Shown here piece by piece: positions 4,551 through 5,942 of a stretch of DNA of 5,942 nt. Location of the stretch: NCBI GenBank assembly GCA_015222965.1, contig JADFWF010000111.1, forward strand, positions 1 through 5,942. Reading direction: 5' to 3'. Both the position numbers and the translations under genes were made by a program. This DNA is from Pseudomonadota bacterium. Lineage in GTDB: Bacteria; Pseudomonadota; Gammaproteobacteria; SZUA-229. How positions within the stretch are numbered: the first letter of the stretch is position 1; every line of letters starts with the position of its first letter. Below the pieces are notes generated by a model. It was not told where the DNA came from and did not search any database. It saw only the letters and a list, made by a program, of their open reading frames with translations.

Positions 4551-5942
4551 CTATCCGTTCTTTACAAGCATCCGCCGTGCAAAATATTTCTCCAGCTCAA
4601 CAAGAAATAATACCGAGGATGAAACCAGTAAAATATGCAACCATAGATTCAAACCGATCGCTGTGGTACCAAACAACAGCTGCATTGGCGCAAGGTAAGT
4701 AAAACCCAGCTGAAAGATAATAAGAACAACGATAGCAATAAGCACGTAGGGGTTACCGGTAAACCCTGACCAGTTAAATACTGATGCCGTAATATAACGC
4801 GAGTTAAACAGGTAAAAAATCTCGAACATCACCAACGTATTTACCGCGACGGTTCGTCCATGTTCAATACTGGCACCATTGTCCATCTCCCATAAAAAAA
4901 GTCCGAAGGTGCCACTGGTTAGAATTATGGAGACAAAGCTGATGCGCCAGATAAAATACGGCGTCAGCATCGGCTCATGGGCATCACGCGGCGGCCGTTG
5001 CATGACATTTTTTTCTGATGGTTCAAATGCCAGGGCCAGTGCCAGGGTAACCGCGGTAATCATATTCACCCAGAGAATTTGTACCGGCGTTAAAGGCAGT
5101 TCTTTAAAACCAAACAGTATCGCAGCAAGGATAATCAGCGCCTCGCCACCATTGGTCGGCAGGATAAAAAGAATGGCTTTTTTGATGTTATCGTAAGCCG
5201 TACGGCCCTCTTCCACCGCGTGCGTAATAGAGGCGAAATTATCATCCGCCAACACCATTTCCGCTGCTTCCTTGGCGGCTTCTGTTCCGTTTTGTCCCAT
5301 GGCTGTACCGACGTCAGCGCGTTTCAGCGCCGGGGCATCGTTAACACCATCTCCGGTCATAGCAACAATTCTGCCCTGTTCCTGCAACAGTCTGACTAAA
5401 CGCAGTTTGTGTTCAGGATTAACCCGGGCATAGACATCCACATCGAAAACTGACTTTCGCAGATCGTCTTCACTCATTTGATCGATGTCTTCCCCGGTAA
5501 GAACGTCATCAACATTCACAAGTTTGATCTGACGTGCGATAGCACGTGCCGTGATGCCATGATCACCGGTAATCATCTTCACCCGGATACCTGCTTTGTC
5601 ACAGGTTTGTACCGCCTCGATTGCTTCGCTCCGAGGTGGATCAATGATGCCAAGCAGACCTAACATGATCAGACCATCTTTCACATCAGTAAAATTAAGC
5701 TCCTTCTGATCGTTGGCTACCGATTTCACCGCAATGGCCAGCACCCGTTGACCACTTCCTGCCATTTCCTCTAACCGTGTCAACCAGTAAGCTTTATCCA
5801 GAGGCTGCTCGCCATCACGGTCTCTCTGATATGCGCACATTTCCAAAACAGATTCAGGTGCGCCCTTAAGGTAGATGAAAGTCTCATTCTTATGACTGTG
5901 ATGCAGCGTTGCCATAAAGCGATGTTCGGATTCAAACGGGAT
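4551..5942 (-). CDS. type II P-type cation-transporting ATPase, N-terminal part outside the window
   Basis: C-terminal 463 residues of an inner-membrane ATP-driven cation pump of the SERCA/MgtA/PMCA-like superfamily branch. The frame is open to the edge, beginning IPFESEHRFMATL, so the ATG at 5913-5915 is internal. Visible motifs are KGAPE (26-30, ATP binding), IDPPR (100-104), MITGD (123-127) and MTGDGVNDAPALK (195-207, hinge and Mg2+ site). The DKTGT phosphorylation motif lies beyond the window. Six membrane segments follow, M5 to M10. M5 keeps the NGGE motif (264-267) that aligns with SERCA Asn768/Glu771, and M8 keeps a Glu (374) aligned with Glu908. In M6, however, VNMITAV has Ala297 where SERCA has Asp800, so ordinary Ca2+ specificity is doubtful. 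Mycobacterial CtpF-type pumps appear similar from memory. The substrate ion cannot be assigned. Confidence 0.93.
   Translation of the reverse strand: MPFESEHRFMATLHHSHKNETFIYLKGAPESVLEMCAYQRDRDGEQPLDKAYWLTRLEEMAGSGQRVLAIAVKSVANDQKELNFTDVKDGLIMLGLLGIIDPPRSEAIEAVQTCDKAGIRVKMITGDHGITARAIARQIKLVNVDDVLTGEDIDQMSEDDLRKSVFDVDVYARVNPEHKLRLVRLLQEQGRIVAMTGDGVNDAPALKRADVGTAMGQNGTEAAKEAAEMVLADDNFASITHAVEEGRTAYDNIKKAILFILPTNGGEALIILAAILFGFKELPLTPVQILWVNMITAVTLALALAFEPSEKNVMQRPPRDAHEPMLTPYFIWRISFVSIILTSGTFGLFLWEMDNGASIEHGRTVAVNTLVMFEIFYLFNSRYITASVFNWSGFTGNPYVLIAIVVLIIFQLGFTYLAPMQLLFGTTAIGLNLWLHILLVSSSVLFLVELEKYFARRMLVKNG

Noticed and set aside
4496..4702. A + strand ORF of 68 codons (TTG start; ATG at 4523) whose N-terminus looks like a signal peptide (MHLTLVLILSIRSLQASA).
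   Set aside because: Three quarters of it is antisense to the secure C-terminal coding sequence of the pump, whose hydrophobic codons produce such patterns. No ribosome binding site precedes the TTG or the ATG. It would matter only if the FNR-type + strand promoter is shown to be active.

Overview
The window looks like a piece of a mid-GC gammaproteobacterial chromosome. This is inferred from the protein families and a candidate FNR/ANR-type site, not from any marker gene, so genus and even order stay open. It holds three protein genes, two of them cut by the window edges, and no tRNA, rRNA, CRISPR array, insertion sequence or phage gene that I can see.

Left (1-2481, + strand): the 3' part of a gene for a very large polytopic inner-membrane protein of the DUF2339 family. 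Its reading frame is open to the first base, so the true start lies upstream. 2482-2678: a convergent intergenic gap with three hairpins and no gene. Middle (2679-4094, - strand): a complete, visibly more AT-rich gene for a secreted protein, with a signal peptide, a DUF4034-like N-terminal half and about six C-terminal TPR repeats. Right (4551-5942, - strand): the C-terminal half of a type II (Ca2+/Mg2+/Na+ ATPase-like) P-type cation pump, whose start and phosphorylation site are outside the window.

The most interesting stretch is the 456-bp gene-free region 4095-4550, between the end of the pump gene and the start of the TPR gene. Reading down the - strand towards the TPR gene, it has a sigma70-like promoter (TTGCTA-N17-TATAAC, 4301-4329), which would give a leader of about 200 nt. 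That leader carries repeated CTGTATW motifs and several overlapping inverted repeats. Just upstream is a 9/10 match to an FNR/ANR box (4341-4354). In the other direction the same box sits close to class II spacing from a TATAGG -10 element. A transcript from there would begin with a perfect 7-bp hairpin carrying a C-rich, anti-Shine-Dalgarno-like loop. This suggests, but does not prove, an oxygen-responsive small RNA and/or divergent control of the TPR gene.

The three proteins have no obvious shared pathway. The pump and TPR genes run in the same direction but are 456 bp apart with a candidate promoter between them, so they are probably separate units. The DUF2339 gene converges on them.
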